Assembly: GCA_014871385.1 (NCBI GenBank)
Contig: CM026426.1
Coordinates: forward strand, 78,783,566-78,847,565
Origin: Ceratodon purpureus
Lineage: Eukaryota; Streptophyta; Bryopsida; Pseudoditrichales; Ditrichaceae
Length of the DNA stretch: 64,000 bases
Reading direction: 5' to 3'
Shown piece after piece: positions 36,512-47,714 of this stretch (its first letter is position 1; each line of letters opens with the position of its first letter). The notes beneath the pieces were generated by a model. That model had not been told where the DNA came from. It did not search any database and was given only the letters and a program-made list of their open reading frames with translations. The position numbers were made by a program, and so were the translations under genes.

Positions 36512-37060
36512 GGCGTTGGCCATTTCGCGCATGTGATTCCAGTTCATCGCAGACGGGAGTACTTTGAGCGCGGCCACTCTCTTCTTGCCAATCATCCGAA
36601 ACTCATTGGGCATTTGGTCAGCATTCTCATAAACGATAGTGGTCAACGTCGCGCGTGCCTGGATTGTGTGAATCTGGGGACGAAGTACTCCGGAATTTCC
36701 GTGACTCCCATTGACACGGCCACTTCTCGCCGAAGCCTTGTAGTTGTAGTACACGGATTTCGATACTCCGTGAATAATATACCACGCTACTTCACATACG
36801 TCAACGTTTGCAAGAGTAACATAGAGCTTCCGCTTGCCGGGTACAATATGTAAGTGCCGTTGCACAGCGAAGGACATCTCTTGCCTCGCCTCGAAGGTTT
36901 TGCGTAAAATCTACGACGAATACGCACACTATCTTCCCATCTAAAAGTCTGGCAACATCAGTTCTTGTAACACCGCTTTGAGCTTACTAAGCGGCATTCA
37001 GCAGGGACAACCATTCGACGAAGCTTAGTAGAGGAGACGTCATCTTTTTTGCAAACTTTC
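36512..37060 (-). CDS. DUF7869-type gene, upstream exon
   Basis: The minus-strand frame from ATG 36877 reads RKLYVTLANVDVCEVAWYII, GVSKSVYYNYKASAR and NEFRMIGKKRVAALKVLP, ending at the donor GTAAGT. The K-x(n)-VC-x(n)-GVSKSVYY layout is what precedes the catalytic domain in DUF7869 proteins. Upstream of the ATG a frame with AECRLVSSKRCYKN, and one stop, supplies the Cys-rich start typical of the family. The true start is therefore probably further right. Confidence 0.6.
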
Positions 37061-37176
37061 CTCCTCACCGATCGATAGGCATTCTTCGGGACACCATCCA
37101 GACCATCGTCCGCGTCGGCGTCTGCTAAATTCTCGGAGCAGTAAGTAATTATATCAGAGAGAAGGTGTCCCCCTTC

Positions 37177-38516
37177 TCACCGAGTGTGAGTCAGACGCCA
37201 TCTGAGAGTTGTCTTCTGGAGATGATTGTCTTCAGAGTCGAAGAGAACCCCAACCTCTGTATCCCCTAGGACTTCATCATCACATGCCTCGTGCGGTAAA
37301 CATACTTGAATCATTGCTCTACCACGGATTGATAGGTCATCATTAAGAAGTTCGACATACCGATTTCTCCAGAGGTGGCGGTCAGGATATGAAGCATCTG
37401 GAGTGGAAGGAGTACCCGAGGTCCCGGAATCCGGACCCCAACTATGATCATTCGTGTCTACGGCGGATTCCCCCTGTTTAGACACATCGTCATCACTGCT
37501 AATATTTGTTGGAGACCTAGTCCCCAGATCCTGCTCAGACGGAGCGGAGTTGCTTTCATCAATTTCTTCATTGTCGTTCCCCAAGTGAGGTTCCGTCGGC
37601 GGGCAGCCGACGGGACATGTGCCAGCCAACGCGCCGTTCACAAGTGGACATACCTTGTATCCACTCCAAAGTACCAATCGCCCCACAGCACACCCGATCG
37701 TTAACACATCCGGTAACTCGCAGAAAGCATGTGTTTCAAAGAATTCTGGATTGACGGACGGCACTCTCACTATTAGAAAGAAGCTGTGAGGAATCAAGAA
37801 CCCCTCCCATGTTCCTTTAGGAGAGCACTTCAAAATGACTCTAGCGGCTACACAACGCTTTGAGCCTCCGGATTCTTCGAGGAGCGCAACTTCCATCTGC
37901 TCTGCGAGGTCCAGGAATTCTTGAATGGGCTTGACATCTTCTACAACATCCGTTGGCGGGCAGCCGACGGCGTTGATGTCATCGTCTTCTACCTCTCCCA
38001 AAGGCTTGAGGTCTGCCGCCTAACAAAATATCATGCGTCCTAAGCAGTCGCTCAAGGACTTCACACCCTCATCCAGAAATGGTATATTCATTTCCATGCT
38101 GTCTGAAACCTCAATCACTTTTACCATCACCACTATAGGATCAATATCTACAACACGTTGGATCACTGCCCTACCTCCATAATAGAGCCCAGAATGAGTA
38201 AGGGCCACGACAACGTCCTTATAAACCTTCCACCGCCCTGATCGGCCATTCCTTAGAAACGTCTGGATCGGCTCTACTTCCATTGGATAGAAGTAGAAGA
38301 CCTCGTCGGCGGACCGCCGATAGGGTCGATGGGAAGTGTCCCTGCCGACGGAGAGAATTGTATCCGCCGACAATGAAGACGACTCGGCGGGCAGCCGACG
38401 CGGATCGTACAACTCGGGGTGTGCACAGAAATAGTATCCGCCGACGAAGACAGACAGGTCCGCCGACCGAAATTGCAGGGGACCTTTTGTGAAAAGCAGT
38501 ACGGTGTCCTCTAACC
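37177..38516 (-). CDS. Hypothetical protein with in-frame palindromes, left C arm
   Basis: One minus-strand frame runs from an acceptor-like TTGGACAG to a TGA at 37177, with a single TAG at 38020. It reads FVGGYYFCAHPELYDPRR, KVYKDVVVALTHSGLYYGGR, AARVILKCSPKGTWEGFLIP and an acidic C-terminus. Four family-C palindromes lie inside the coding sequence. Two give the peptide VGCPPT (37950-37970 and 37593-37613); two give RRLPAE and RRSADE (38384-38398 and 38306-38320). I recognise no domain. It may be the N-terminal part of the DUF7869-type gene. Confidence 0.5.
37593..38398. repeat. Family-C palindromes inside a coding frame
   Basis: Copies lie at 37593-37613, 37950-37970, 38306-38320 and 38384-38398, with half-copies (CCGCCGAC) near 38343, 38374, 38437 and 38460. 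Arms are CCGTCGGC and GCCGACGG around GGGCA, or GTCGGCGG/CCGCCGAC. Confidence 0.9.
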
Positions 38517-38853
38517 TGTCCAATCAGAGACTCCTCTCAACCGTCCAATCAGAAACAATAGACGAAGATAACAGAAACGGCAACAGAAGGTGTTGGACAG
38601 TTAAGCACGTACAAGAATAATATCGGTCCTCTCAGGAAACGTGTGCGTGAGGAGCACTCTCAAAGGGAATCGAAAGTGCAATGACAGAAACAGAATGAAG
38701 CATGCGCATCTGACAAGGGGTTAGTTATGAATTCTTAGGAGTACAAATTGGCGCCAAAATCGAATTCAATTTTGCGCGCCTTGAACAGATCAAGATCCCA
38801 TCATGGCGGCGAGATACCCCCGCCGTCACGGGAAATGCTATTCCGCGAGTGTT
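38517..38853. other. Spacer between the C-arm gene and the heptamer array
   Basis: No coding frame. It contains TTTTGGCGCC-like sequence near 38755 and GCCGTCAC at 38822-38829, which recurs at 55966-55973. Confidence 0.4.
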
Positions 38854-38899
38854 GAGCGGTGAGCGGAGAGCGGTGAGCGGAGAGCGTTGAGCGGTAACT
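38854..38899. repeat. Heptamer array, left end
   Basis: Six units of GAGCGGT/GAGCGGA/GAGCGTT, ending AGCGGTAACT. Inverted relative to the array at 55908-55946. Confidence 0.9.
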
Positions 38900-40115
38900 T
38901 TGCGGATATTTTGATGTTTTTGGTGAAGTTTCTCACACTCTATAACTGCAGCATGTTGGTTTTATTTTTATTTTTATTTTCAAAAAGTATGACCTTAAAA
39001 ACACCTATCACCGTGCGTGCCTATTCCCGTGCATGCATGGATACAGATTTAGGTAATGAAGACTATCAGATTATTCAGGAATTTTTTATGAATACAGTCT
39101 TATCCTTTGCTTAGTATCTAAGTCTATTATCAATATAAAGTATAGTCAAGTAAGAGAGACAAAGGATAAATTGTTGATCACTATTAGACTACTTGGAATT
39201 GTTTCCATTAATAGAATGGATTTTAATTTAGTCGCTGAGTCTATTATTATTATAAGGTCTACGTAGAAAGAGAGATAAAAAGACTGCTCAGCAACTGCAA
39301 ATTTTCTTGTTTCAGATTTTTTGTTTTATCCGATTTGAATTTGTTTATGTCAGTTTGGGAATGGCCCCGGTGATTATCCTTTGCGAGGTAAGACGTCCAT
39401 TGCTTTCTCTCGAGAAGTATAACACACCGAAGCCAGTGCCCAAGTGACGAAATTATAATGTTGCAACTTTGGTTATATCGAAGTAAAATCTGGTTAGGCC
39501 AATGCTTATGGGATAATGTGGTTTGGGTTGCGAGTTAATAATGTGGTTTGCGAGTTAATAATGCGGTTTGCGAGTTAATAATGTCGTTAATAATTTGGTC
39601 TCCAGAGTTTGAAGTGCTGCGGTCTCGACAGCAGGGTAAGTGCTGACTACTTGAAGCCAAAATTAGTGTGACTGCATTAATTAGTGTGACTGCATGGGTT
39701 AAAAATAAAAATAATTACTGTGATTGCAAATAAGATTACTTGATGTCAAGACTGCATGGATATAATTAAGCAACTTCATCTTAAAGAACAAACTTAAATT
39801 ATAGAGCAGGCCTGTGAGAATGGAGATTTTGTGATTCAAACTTAGGATATGGCTTAGTGGGTTTTGTCTCACAAAAAAAAAAAAACACATAAGTCGTATA
39901 CCATTTAAAATAAAAAGGAAAGGGAAGTAAAATAAAAATCAAATAAGCATGAAGAGAAAAACAATTTAAGAAAGAAATGGAATAAGTTTAATAACATTTA
40001 CGAAAAAGGGGAAAAAGAATAAGCATGAAAGAAAGAAAAGAATATAATAAATTAAATGATTATGTGACTTCAGTTAGAATGTAACATAGCAGAAGATGGG
40101 TAATATGGTTTAGGG

Positions 40116-41270
40116 TACTCTTAATATAATAAAGGAAATGATTATGTACCTTAAGTTAAAATGTAACATAGTAGAAGATAGGTAATATGGACCACTGGAT
40201 ACATAGATTCAAGAATTAAAACAACATTTGTAGGGTCTAGGCAAGAGAGAGAGAAAAAGACTGCGAAGCAACTGAAGGTTTTTTTTGGTATTAGCATAAT
40301 GCCTCGGTGCCAAGGACCCCTACTGGGGGGTATCAAACTGCTCAGTGTATGTTGTTATTGGAATTCGAACCAGAGCCCTTCGAAGCAACCTCGCAGCCCT
40401 TGACATAATGCCTCGGTGCCGAGGACCAATGCTGGGGGCTCCAACTCTGCTCAGTGCATGTCGTTATTCTTCTCAGTTCTAGAGCCGTGTGAAGCAATTT
40501 CGCATAATGCACTTGGCATAAGCCCTTGGCATAATGCCTCCGCGCCGAGGACTACTGCTGGGGGCTCCAACTCTGATGAATGCATGATGTTCAACTTGTA
40601 TGTGATGTGTACGTGATGGATGTGTGATGTGTATGTGATGTATATGTGATGTGTATGTGATGTGTATGTGATGTGTATGGGATGTGTATGTGATGTGCAT
40701 ATGATGTGGCAAATGTGAAGTGTATGTGATGGGTATGTGAAGTGCATTTTACGGCCAAATAAGAGGAATACAGGATAAATTAGATTTTAATTAGATACTT
40801 TTGACATTTACAAATTGATAAGTAATAAGTCTCTACAAAGGGGCTTTTGTAATTTACAAATTGATAAGTGATAAGTCTCTAGAAAGGGGCTCCTGTAAGA
40901 ACCACAGTTTCTATGAACAATCTCGCTCTAATCTTCCATTTTAGCAACAAAATGGTTGCTTAAAGGTATTCTTAATATAATAAAGTAAATCAGTATGTGA
41001 CTTGAGTTAAAATGTAACATAGTAGAAAATAGGTAATATGGACCACAAGATACATAGATTCAGGACGTAAAACAACATTTCTAGGGTCTAGGCGAAAAGA
41101 GAGAGAAAAAGACTGCGAAGCAACTGTAGGTTTTTTTTGGTATTGGAATGGTGCCTCGGTGCCGAGGACCCCTGCTGGGGGGTATCAAACTGCTCAGTGT
41201 ATGTGGTTAATGGGATTCGAACCAGAGCCCTTTGAAGCAACCTCGCAGCCCTTGGCATAATGCCTCGGTG
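40116..41270 (+). repeat. Direct duplication of a ~290-base block
   Basis: The block at about 40116-40405 (CTTAATATAATAAAG ... AACCTCGCAGCCCTTG) recurs at about 40975-41260, roughly 857 bases downstream, with about 10% differences. It includes one B-family unit, so a larger piece was copied after B units had arrived. Confidence 0.8.
40598..40745 (+). repeat. GATGTGTATGT minisatellite
   Basis: About a dozen copies of a unit close to GTGATGTGTAT, period about 11-12. A shorter run follows at 41271-41330. Confidence 0.9.
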
Positions 41271-41682
41271 CATCATGTGATGTGTATGTGATGTGTATGT
41301 GATGTGCCTATGTGATAGGCATCCTGTGGGTGTATGTGCTGTCTAGCATGTAAGTGTGTGTGATGTGCATCATGTCAGTGTATGCCGTGAACATCATGTC
41401 ATTGTATGTATCCAGTGAAATGTCTATTAATAAAATAAAGTTTAACCCCATAAAAAAGGGAGAGGATTAATTCAAGATCACTATTAGATCATAGATACTT
41501 GTATCATTATTAAAAGGGATTTGAATTAGAAGAGTATCTAAATACAGTTCATTGGCAATTGTATTCATGATTTTCTGAGTCTCTCTGAATTCCATTTTTT
41601 TAATGTTAACGAATCAGCGTAGACTGTGGTATTTGAGCTCATAGGTCTTTTATTAACTATTCACTTACAATTCTAACTATAG

Positions 41683-41919
41683 ATGGGCAAAATCAAAAGA
41701 AAGATTGGATCAAAATTCCGGACTTGCCCCTGTCAAAGGCCATCTGAACTGTACTGTTTCCTGCTGGAGTATCAAGAACTGACATTTTCGTGTGAAACTA
41801 AATTGTTCCGTGCTGGCGCCGGCGCCATATCATGTGTTCTTAACACTATATCGAATAATGCACCGGATCAGCCACAATCTGCCCGCCGGAGACTAGACTT
41901 AGAGGCTGTGTATCATTAA
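41683..41919 (+). CDS. Small hypothetical exon in the B element
   Basis: ATG directly after TATAG opens 78 codons: MGKIKRKIGSKFRTCPCQRP, ELYCFLLEYQELTFSCETKL, then an Arg-rich end. Not recognised. It may be the first exon of the gene continuing at 42126. Confidence 0.35.
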   Translation: MGKIKRKIGSKFRTCPCQRPSELYCFLLEYQELTFSCETKLFRAGAGAISCVLNTISNNAPDQPQSARRRLDLEAVYH

Positions 41920-42125
41920 GGAATGAGGAACTACGGTCAGAAACCTGGATAGAGAAACGTGAATATCAAGGAGATGCCGGCGATGCCGAGGCGTGACATT
42001 GACGGCACAGTGCTTCCTATATCAGGTGGGAGAAGAACATGCTTGTCTCAAAGGATATGAATGCTCATTTCATTCTAAGGCGGATAGTATATCATCATTT
42101 GTGCCTCCTAACTATGTCTCCTCTC

Positions 42126-42767
42126 ATGTTTAGCCTCCACTCTGGATCACAGTTCTTGCTCAACCTTGGGACAATGCTGGAACCGCAAGTTGGAGATATA
42201 GTTATACGTAGAAGGTAGGCGGATTCCAACATCCGGTACTATCCATACAAGTCTCCGGAACGGTGGAATCAGTATCATAAGGCATGGCTGCTGAAGATCT
42301 TCCCGTCGTTGGTTCTTTATGCTTTAGATAGTGATTGAAGTAGTGATCTCCCTCTGAACATGAAGTGCATGATGCTTATGGTTTGGGAGTACGGGCTTGG
42401 ATTCAAGGAGGCAATGACAGGAGGAATACTTATTCCGGAGGCACAAGACCCCGGACCGGCGCAAGTGCTCGGTTTAGGACGCGGAGGAACCGTCCCCGAC
42501 CAGAATACTATTGTCCTGGCATTTACGCAGCCGAGTATGCCTCATGATCCAACATTTTTGCGTGCAGATTTCTGGAAAGAAAAGTACCTCCACGATGACT
42601 ACGCAAACCTTATGGTTTTCTCAGTTGTAGACTCCCTCATTGGACCTAACAACTCCACTAGAACAGTGACGAATTGGAGCAGAGCGGGTTTGTCTTGGGA
42701 ATCCACTAACTCAATCACAGGGGCTTTATCACAATACTCAGGGTTGACCCTCGTAAATCTAGGCTAG
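42126..42767 (+). pseudogene. Hypothetical B-element gene with two stops
   Basis: One frame reads FSLHSGSQFLLNLGTMLEPQ, ADSNIRYYPYKSPERWNQYH, KCMMLMVWEYGLGFKEAMTG and FLRADFWKEKYLHDDYANLM. It is broken by TAG at 42216 and TGA at 42339. A TTTAG acceptor near 42132 may start the exon. It is dense in aromatic residues and looks like a real fold, but I recognise no family. Confidence 0.4.
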
Positions 42768-43920
42768 TTAGGCTCACTTGAGCTAGGAATATTGAGTGGT
42801 TGCACTGTTTGGAGTCAATCCTGAAGGATATGTGTACGTTTCTGAAGTATTACCAAGGAAGTCAATAAAATGTGATAATTTATCGGTCATATTCGCATCG
42901 CGTCCCAGTCGACATCCATATGTAACCTGAACTTAACATCCATATGTAACCCCTTATGCCATCTCCTCCACTGAAATCAGAAACCCTTATGCCATCTCAT
43001 TATGGTCATTGTTTTTAATTTTATCCCTTTGCTAGGGCCCTCTGGATCAACCTCGCAGCCCTTGGCATAATGCCTCGGCCCCGAGCAGTCTTCATGGGGT
43101 CCCTGACTGTGGTCAATTCATGATTTGTTACAGTTGTTACTGGAGCCCAATGAAGCAACCGTGGTTCACTTGGCAATGCCTCGGTGCGGAACTCTCCTTT
43201 TAGGGGCTCACAGTCTGGTCAACGGATGTATGTTTCTCGTTCGTAATGGAGCGAATTAAAGCAACCGTGAAGCACTCCGTCATGGTAATTTTAGAAAGTG
43301 CTAATTTTATCATGTGGTGATTTTATCATCTGCTTTGCCCTGTGCTAGGGCCCTTTGCAGCATAGTTGCATATGAGCCGTCCCGTATTGTATAAATATAT
43401 ATTTGTGAATTTTGATTACTCGGAAAGCAAATACAAATACCGTATAGACTAACTCAAGACAAGGCAAATCACGCGACTGGGGGTCCTAGATTAGATGATT
43501 GGAGTCGCTAGGATCTGTACTGAACAAAGTGATGCTAGAGTCTGTATGCTCGGATGAGGAGGAGGTGATACTAGATGGACTACTGAAGGAAGCTCCACCA
43601 TCAGAAACAGCCTCACCATCGGACTCAACGACTTCGCTATCGATAAATTCCAGAGTCCTACTAGGGGGGTTTCAGGACTGAAAGGTACGGTGGTTGCCAC
43701 GAGCTAGTTGAATAGCTGCATCGTTCGCATAACTGGGAAGATGCCATGACTTTGGGGGGCTTGGGTAAAAATGTGGATGACAAAAAAAAAGGAAAATTCA
43801 TTGAAGTGCTCAGAATGCCGCATCTGCAAATATAAATGGCAAAATGTTCATAAATCCAGTCCAGAGCAAATCATATTATAAAGAGTATGTAACATTAGAA
43901 AACAAGTTTCTAAACTCACG
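42768..43920. other. Non-coding region with three B units
   Basis: Plus-sense B units lie near 43045-43090, 43150-43205 and 43255-43290, the last two eroded. A short acidic plus frame at 43499-43681 (SVCSDEEEVILDGLLKEAPP) could be an exon. Nothing else is seen. Confidence 0.5.
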
Positions 43921-44121
43921 TAATGAACCGGGACCTCTTCGCAACCTTTGTCACAGTGACTTCTCCATCGGGATCCTCACTAGTGACCAGTCTTGCGGTA
44001 GTAACATTCAGGGCAGCAGTAGTTCGAATGAGAGGTTTCAATACAGCTGCGAAAATCTCCTGGTCGGCCTCCAAACCAACAATATGCTGATCAGCATGTC
44101 GGCATGCATGAATTGAGGAAC
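43921..44121 (-). CDS. N6/N4-type DNA methyltransferase-like exon, after motif I (family B)
   Basis: On the minus strand, acceptor CCTCTCAG opens SSIHACRHADQHIVGLEADQ EIFAAVLKPL and ends at donor GTGAGT. It joins in phase 1 to the motif I exon. The layout strand-D-C...S, helix, then H-I-V-G-L-E-A-D matches motif I followed by the adenine/cytosine methyltransferase IGIE signature, the acidic end that binds the ribose of S-adenosylmethionine. The following sequence is not clearly coding, so the end of the protein is uncertain. Confidence 0.65.
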
Positions 44122-44200
44122 CTGAGAGGGAGAGCAAGGTCGTTACTGAGGATACCAAGAAAATGGAAACTGAAAACTACAACGAAGAGGACTATAGCTT

Positions 44201-44479
44201 ACTAGTCGAGGTCGTGCAGTCAAGAACCACATTGCCAGGGTCGGTCGTGGCCTCGATCAGCATCTGCAGAAGAGGAACGGACTTCTCGCGAGGGCCGCGC
44301 CAGGGCCTTGAGGCATTCATGAGCAGGTTGCCACGGGAAACGTGGTTCTGCAGGACATCATCCCGACCAACATCGTATCCAAGGCGCTCCAGTGCAGGCA
44401 CCTCGCGAAATGAGAACCGGGATTTGCGGCCGACAGACTTGAAGCTCCTCACAGCAAGTAGAATCCCGAACTTCATTGT
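44201..44479 (-). CDS. N6/N4-type DNA methyltransferase-like exon, motif I (family B)
   Basis: Minus strand, from acceptor TTTTACAG to donor GTAAGC. It reads KFGILLAVRSFKSVGRKSRF, LLMNASRPWRGPREKSVPLL QMLIEATTDPGNVVLDCTTS. PREKSVPLLQMLI followed by PGNVVLDC is the familiar lead-in to motif I of N6/N4 methyltransferases (K-P-x-x-L-x-x-x-L-I ... G-D-x-V-L-D-P). D-C-T replaces D-P-F. No D/N/S-P-P-Y/F catalytic motif was found in the pieces I could read, so activity is unproven. This is the clearest methyltransferase match in the window and anchors the weaker calls at 3.5 and 59.5 kb. Confidence 0.7.
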
Positions 44480-44599
44480 CTGTAAAACATGTCCACCTCA
44501 GAACAGAACCATTGTGAACCACAAATGAAGCGAGGATGCTTCAAAGGGCTCGAGAACTTACAGAAAAAACGACATGTACAGACCAGAGTTGGAGCCCCC

Positions 44600-45420
44600 A
44601 GCAAGTGACCCCCGCACTAAGGCATTATGCCATAGGGTGCGAGGTTGATTCAATGGGCTCCAGAGTAACAAGAAAAACATCATGCAATCATCACAGTTGG
44701 AGCCCCCAGCAGGGGTCCTCGGCACCAAGGCATTACGCCAAGGGCTGCGAGGTTGATTCAATGGGCTCCAGAATAACAAGAAAAACATCATGCAATCATC
44801 ACAGTTGGAGCCCCAAGCACGAGTCCTCGGCACCGAGGCATTATGCCAAAGGCTGCGAGGTTGCTTCAAAGGGCTCGAGAACTTACAGAAAAAAAGGACA
44901 TGTACAGACCAGAGTTGGAGCCCCCAGCATGTGTCCCCAGCACTAAGGCATTATGCCATAGGCTGCGAGGTTGCTTCAAAGGGCTCTAGAACAAACAAGA
45001 AGAACTACATGCACTGACACGAGCTGGAGCCCTCATCAAGGGTCCTCGGCACCGAGGCATTATGCCAAGGGCTGCGAGGTTGCTTCAATGGGCTCCAGAG
45101 TAACAAGAAAAATATCATGCAATCATCACAGTTGGAGCCCCCAGCAGGAGTCCTCGGCACCGAGGCATTACGCCAAGGGCTGCGAGGTTGCTTGAAAGGG
45201 CTCGAGAACTTACAGAAAAAACAACATGTACAGACCAGAGTTTGAGCCCCCAGCACTAAGGCATTATGCCATAGGCTGCAAGGCTGCTTCAAAAGGCTCT
45301 AGAACTAACAAGAAGAACTACATGCACTAACCAGAGCAGGAGCCCCCATCAAGTGCCCGCGGCACCGAGGCATTGTGCCAAGGGCTGCGAGGTTGCTTCA
45401 AGAGGTCGCTCACAGTAAAG
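44600..45420 (-). repeat. Family-B tandem array, eight ~108-base units
   Basis: The phrase GGCATTATGCC (or GGCATTACGCC) starts at 44621, 44729, 44837, 44947, 45056, 45164, 45260 and 45369, giving steps of 108, 108, 110, 109, 108, 96 and 109. Each unit carries CCTCGGCACCGAGG or a decayed copy, GGCATTATGCC, GGGCTGCGAGG, TTGCTTCAA and AGTTGGAGCCCCCAGCA. It fills the intron between exons at 45440 and 44479. Confidence 0.95.
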
Positions 45421-45439
45421 TAAGTGAAGGTAAGAGAAT

Positions 45440-45640
45440 TACCTGTAAAGGACTCTTTGAACGACTAAGTCCGACCCCTTGAAATCCTTGAAGTCGTTGG
45501 ACTTGGTGAAGGCGTCAGTACCTTTGAAGTACGACAAGAGGGCATGGTCAAATAGCTTCATTCTGCAATCCTCTACGTAGGTCTCCAAACCCATAGGCTT
45601 TGTTGGGACATTCATGTTGAATGGAGTCGGTCCGAGCGGA
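45440..45640 (-). CDS. Family-B methyltransferase gene, middle exon
   Basis: Minus strand: PLGPTPFNMNVPTKPMGLET, YVEDCRMKLFDHALLSYFKG and DFKDFKGSDLVVQRVLYR, ending at donor GTAATT. It is aromatic and basic and likely part of the region before motif I. The upstream splice site was not fixed. Confidence 0.5.
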
Positions 45641-45764
45641 GATTGTCGTCCAGAGAGGTGGATGCTTCCTCACTCAACTGAAGGATCAACCAGGCATACG
45701 TAATTTAATGAAGTAGGCAGTAGTGAACAATAGGATCGAAACAGAAATACAGCATAGCATTACA

Positions 45765-46321
45765 TTAGACTGGAGAGGTATGACTCACCGCTGCCCAGAA
45801 GCATGCCCTTCCCAGCCAGTGGGTGAGCCTCTGCTCGTTGCATGGTTTAGGTGGTAGGCACCGGGCCTCTCTTGTGGCTATAGAGGAGTTGAATAACTCG
45901 AGCCATCTGATCTTGGCGGCTGAAGAAGCCTTCGCCGTTGCTATCAGTTGCAGCTTTTCAAGATTCAACTCGGCGCCCGTGGAGCCGTTCAACGAGTAGT
46001 GCCGCTCAATCTGAATTGGCAGACCCCGTAGCAAGATCAGTATGGCATAATCAGTGGTGTTCTTATTCGGAAGATCGGTAGAGCGTAATCTATGGTAGTC
46101 CGGAGCAATGGAAACGATACCTCTTTCAAAAAACCTGGTGTCAGCTCCGGGTTAGCGACCGCTGTTAACTTGTTCATTTTCTTTATCAAGTTCTCGGTCT
46201 TCTTTGCAGCCGCCAACTTCATTGCAGCTGCTTTATCTTTCTCGGCGACGTCACCCTCAACATTCTGGAGGTAAGCACGTAGCCCCTCATCTGCTGCTCT
46301 GCTGATGTCATGCTGCACCAA
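45765..46321 (-). CDS. Family-B methyltransferase gene, helical exons
   Basis: Two minus-strand pieces: QNVEGDVAEKDKAAAMKLAA with KKTENLIKKMNKLTAVAN (46321-46037), an Ala/Lys-rich helix, and ERHYSLNGSTGAELNLEKLQ with IATREARCLPPKPCNEQRL (46034-45765). They correspond in position to the helical stretch between the ParB-like and methyltransferase-like parts. Exon borders are uncertain. Confidence 0.45.
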
Positions 46322-46399
46322 GCTAGAAACTTGTCAAATTATGATAGAACGAATCATTGCGAGAAGTGGGGATGCGACAATACTCACAAAAAAAACGAA

Positions 46400-46705
46400 A
46401 TGCACTAATCAGAGTTGGTGCCCCAAGCATTAGTCCTCGGCACCGAGGCGTTATGCCAAGGGCTGCGAGGTTGCTTCACAGGGCTCTAGAACTGAGAAGA
46501 ATAACGACATGCAGTGATCACAGTTGGAGCCTCCAGCATTGGTCCTCGGCACCGAGGCATTATGCCAAGGGCTGCGAGGTTGCTTCAAAGGGCTCTAGAA
46601 CTGAGAAGAAAAACGACACGCACTGACCAGAGCAGTAGCCCCCGGCATTGGTCCTCGGCACCGAGGCATAACGCCAAGGGCTGCAAGGTTGCATCAAAGA
46701 GCACA
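46400..46705 (-). repeat. Family-B tandem array, three units
   Basis: GGCATTATGCC-type phrases at 46447, 46556 and 46665 are spaced 109 bases. Same unit and same orientation as the neighbouring arrays. Confidence 0.93.
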
Positions 46706-46729
46706 TACGGAGGGATATTTAAAAAGGAA

Positions 46730-46945
46730 TTAGAGATGTTGAAACTCATGGTGTACCTGGTAAATGAAACTAGTGAATACATTCACAGGTAATGTGTACC
46801 ACGTTCCGTGCTTAGTTTTCCTGCATCTCTTTACATCTGAGGGGGACAACAGTTCCTTGAACTGCTCGAAGGGCATAAGGCCGTACTTTTGAACTCGGAA
46901 AAGGGTGTGAACATCGTTCGTCTTCACATGACTATCCTCGCTATG
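46730..46945 (-). CDS. Family-B methyltransferase gene, small exon
   Basis: Minus strand: SHVKTNDVHTLFRVQKYGLM, PFEQFKELLSPSDVKRCRKT and KHGTWYTLPVNVFTSFIYQ. Helical, positioned directly after the ParB-like exon. Not recognised on its own. Confidence 0.45.
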   Translation of the reverse strand, partial: HSEDSHVKTNDVHTLFRVQKYGLMPFEQFKELLSPSDVKRCRKTKHGTWYTLPVNVFTSFIYQVHHEFQHL

Positions 46946-47049
46946 CCTGGCACAAGTATAACGGAACGAGATTTAATGTACTAAAATGAAATACAGAAGG
47001 AATTGTAATAATGAAAAGATAACCACATTTAAGACTTTACGGAACTTAC

Positions 47050-47666
47050 TTGTTGATGTTGTGCATGACCTGCATGACTAACCCGATTCTACCCTTTGTG
47101 TCCAGAAGGATAGAGTCCACAAGGTAATGCCACGATTCATCGGTCTTGTGAAGGCGCTCAATATGGTTTAACCATGCTTGACAACGATGATTACCGTCAC
47201 AAACAAAGAACATTAGATCTGCCAATCCTTCAAGCTCCGGGATCGAAAGCAAGAAATCATTAAATTGATCGTTCTTCTTGTTCCAGATAGGGCCCTATCT
47301 AGCCTTATCAGCAGCCGAAACTTCCCTTGTCCTACCTCCTTCATCTGTAATTGACACGTAAAACACCGATGCCCCCTCCCGGTACCCGTGCGAAAACTCC
47401 TCTTCCAGTTTCGAGAGGTCGCACTGCATCATCGGGCGCACAATAGGCATTGGCTGCATTCTACACAAAGGAATGTCTATTCGGGAATAAGCAAAAGGCT
47501 TCACTCTCAGACTCGAAATAGTAGTGACAGAGTTAAGCTTCTGGCGAGATCGAATCTCGTCTAGATCTCCAGTGAAAGCGTCGTCATCATCAACCGAGTC
47601 ATCGTCCTTTTCGGTATTTCTAGGCGTGTCCTCTTCAAACTGGGGAGCATCCACCCCGCCATCAAC
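47050..47666 (-). CDS. ParB-like domain exon (family B)
   Basis: Minus strand, after acceptor TTTTGCAG: VDGGVDAPQFEEDTPRN, an acidic run (KDDDSVDDDDAFTGDLDE), then EEEFSHGYREGASVFYVSI, LMFFVCDGNHRCQAWLNHIE and LLDTKGRIGLVMQVMHNINK at donor GTAAGT. DGNHRxxAW is the G-x-H-R-x-x-A motif of ParB N-terminal domains, the best preserved of the three copies in the window. In bacteria and phages such domains are fused or linked to DNA methylases. One in-frame TAG lies at 47295-47297, in a linker between the acidic part and the motif. Confidence 0.7.
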
Positions 47667-47714
47667 CTGCAAAATGGAGACGACGTACACAGTGAGTGGA
47701 AAAACATCATCAAG

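Larger units (their letters stand above)
38900..41682. other. AT-rich non-coding region with scattered B units
   Basis: No gene seen. It holds B-family units (CCTCGGTGCCGAGG or near copies) at about 40292-40310, 40408-40425, 40528-40550 and 41150-41172. It also holds a direct duplication and a TGTGATGTGTA minisatellite, described separately, and A-rich runs near 39870. Confidence 0.6.

Noticed and set aside
40451-40747. Histidine/threonine-rich minus-strand frame
   Set aside because: It is the GATGTGTATGT minisatellite read in reverse.
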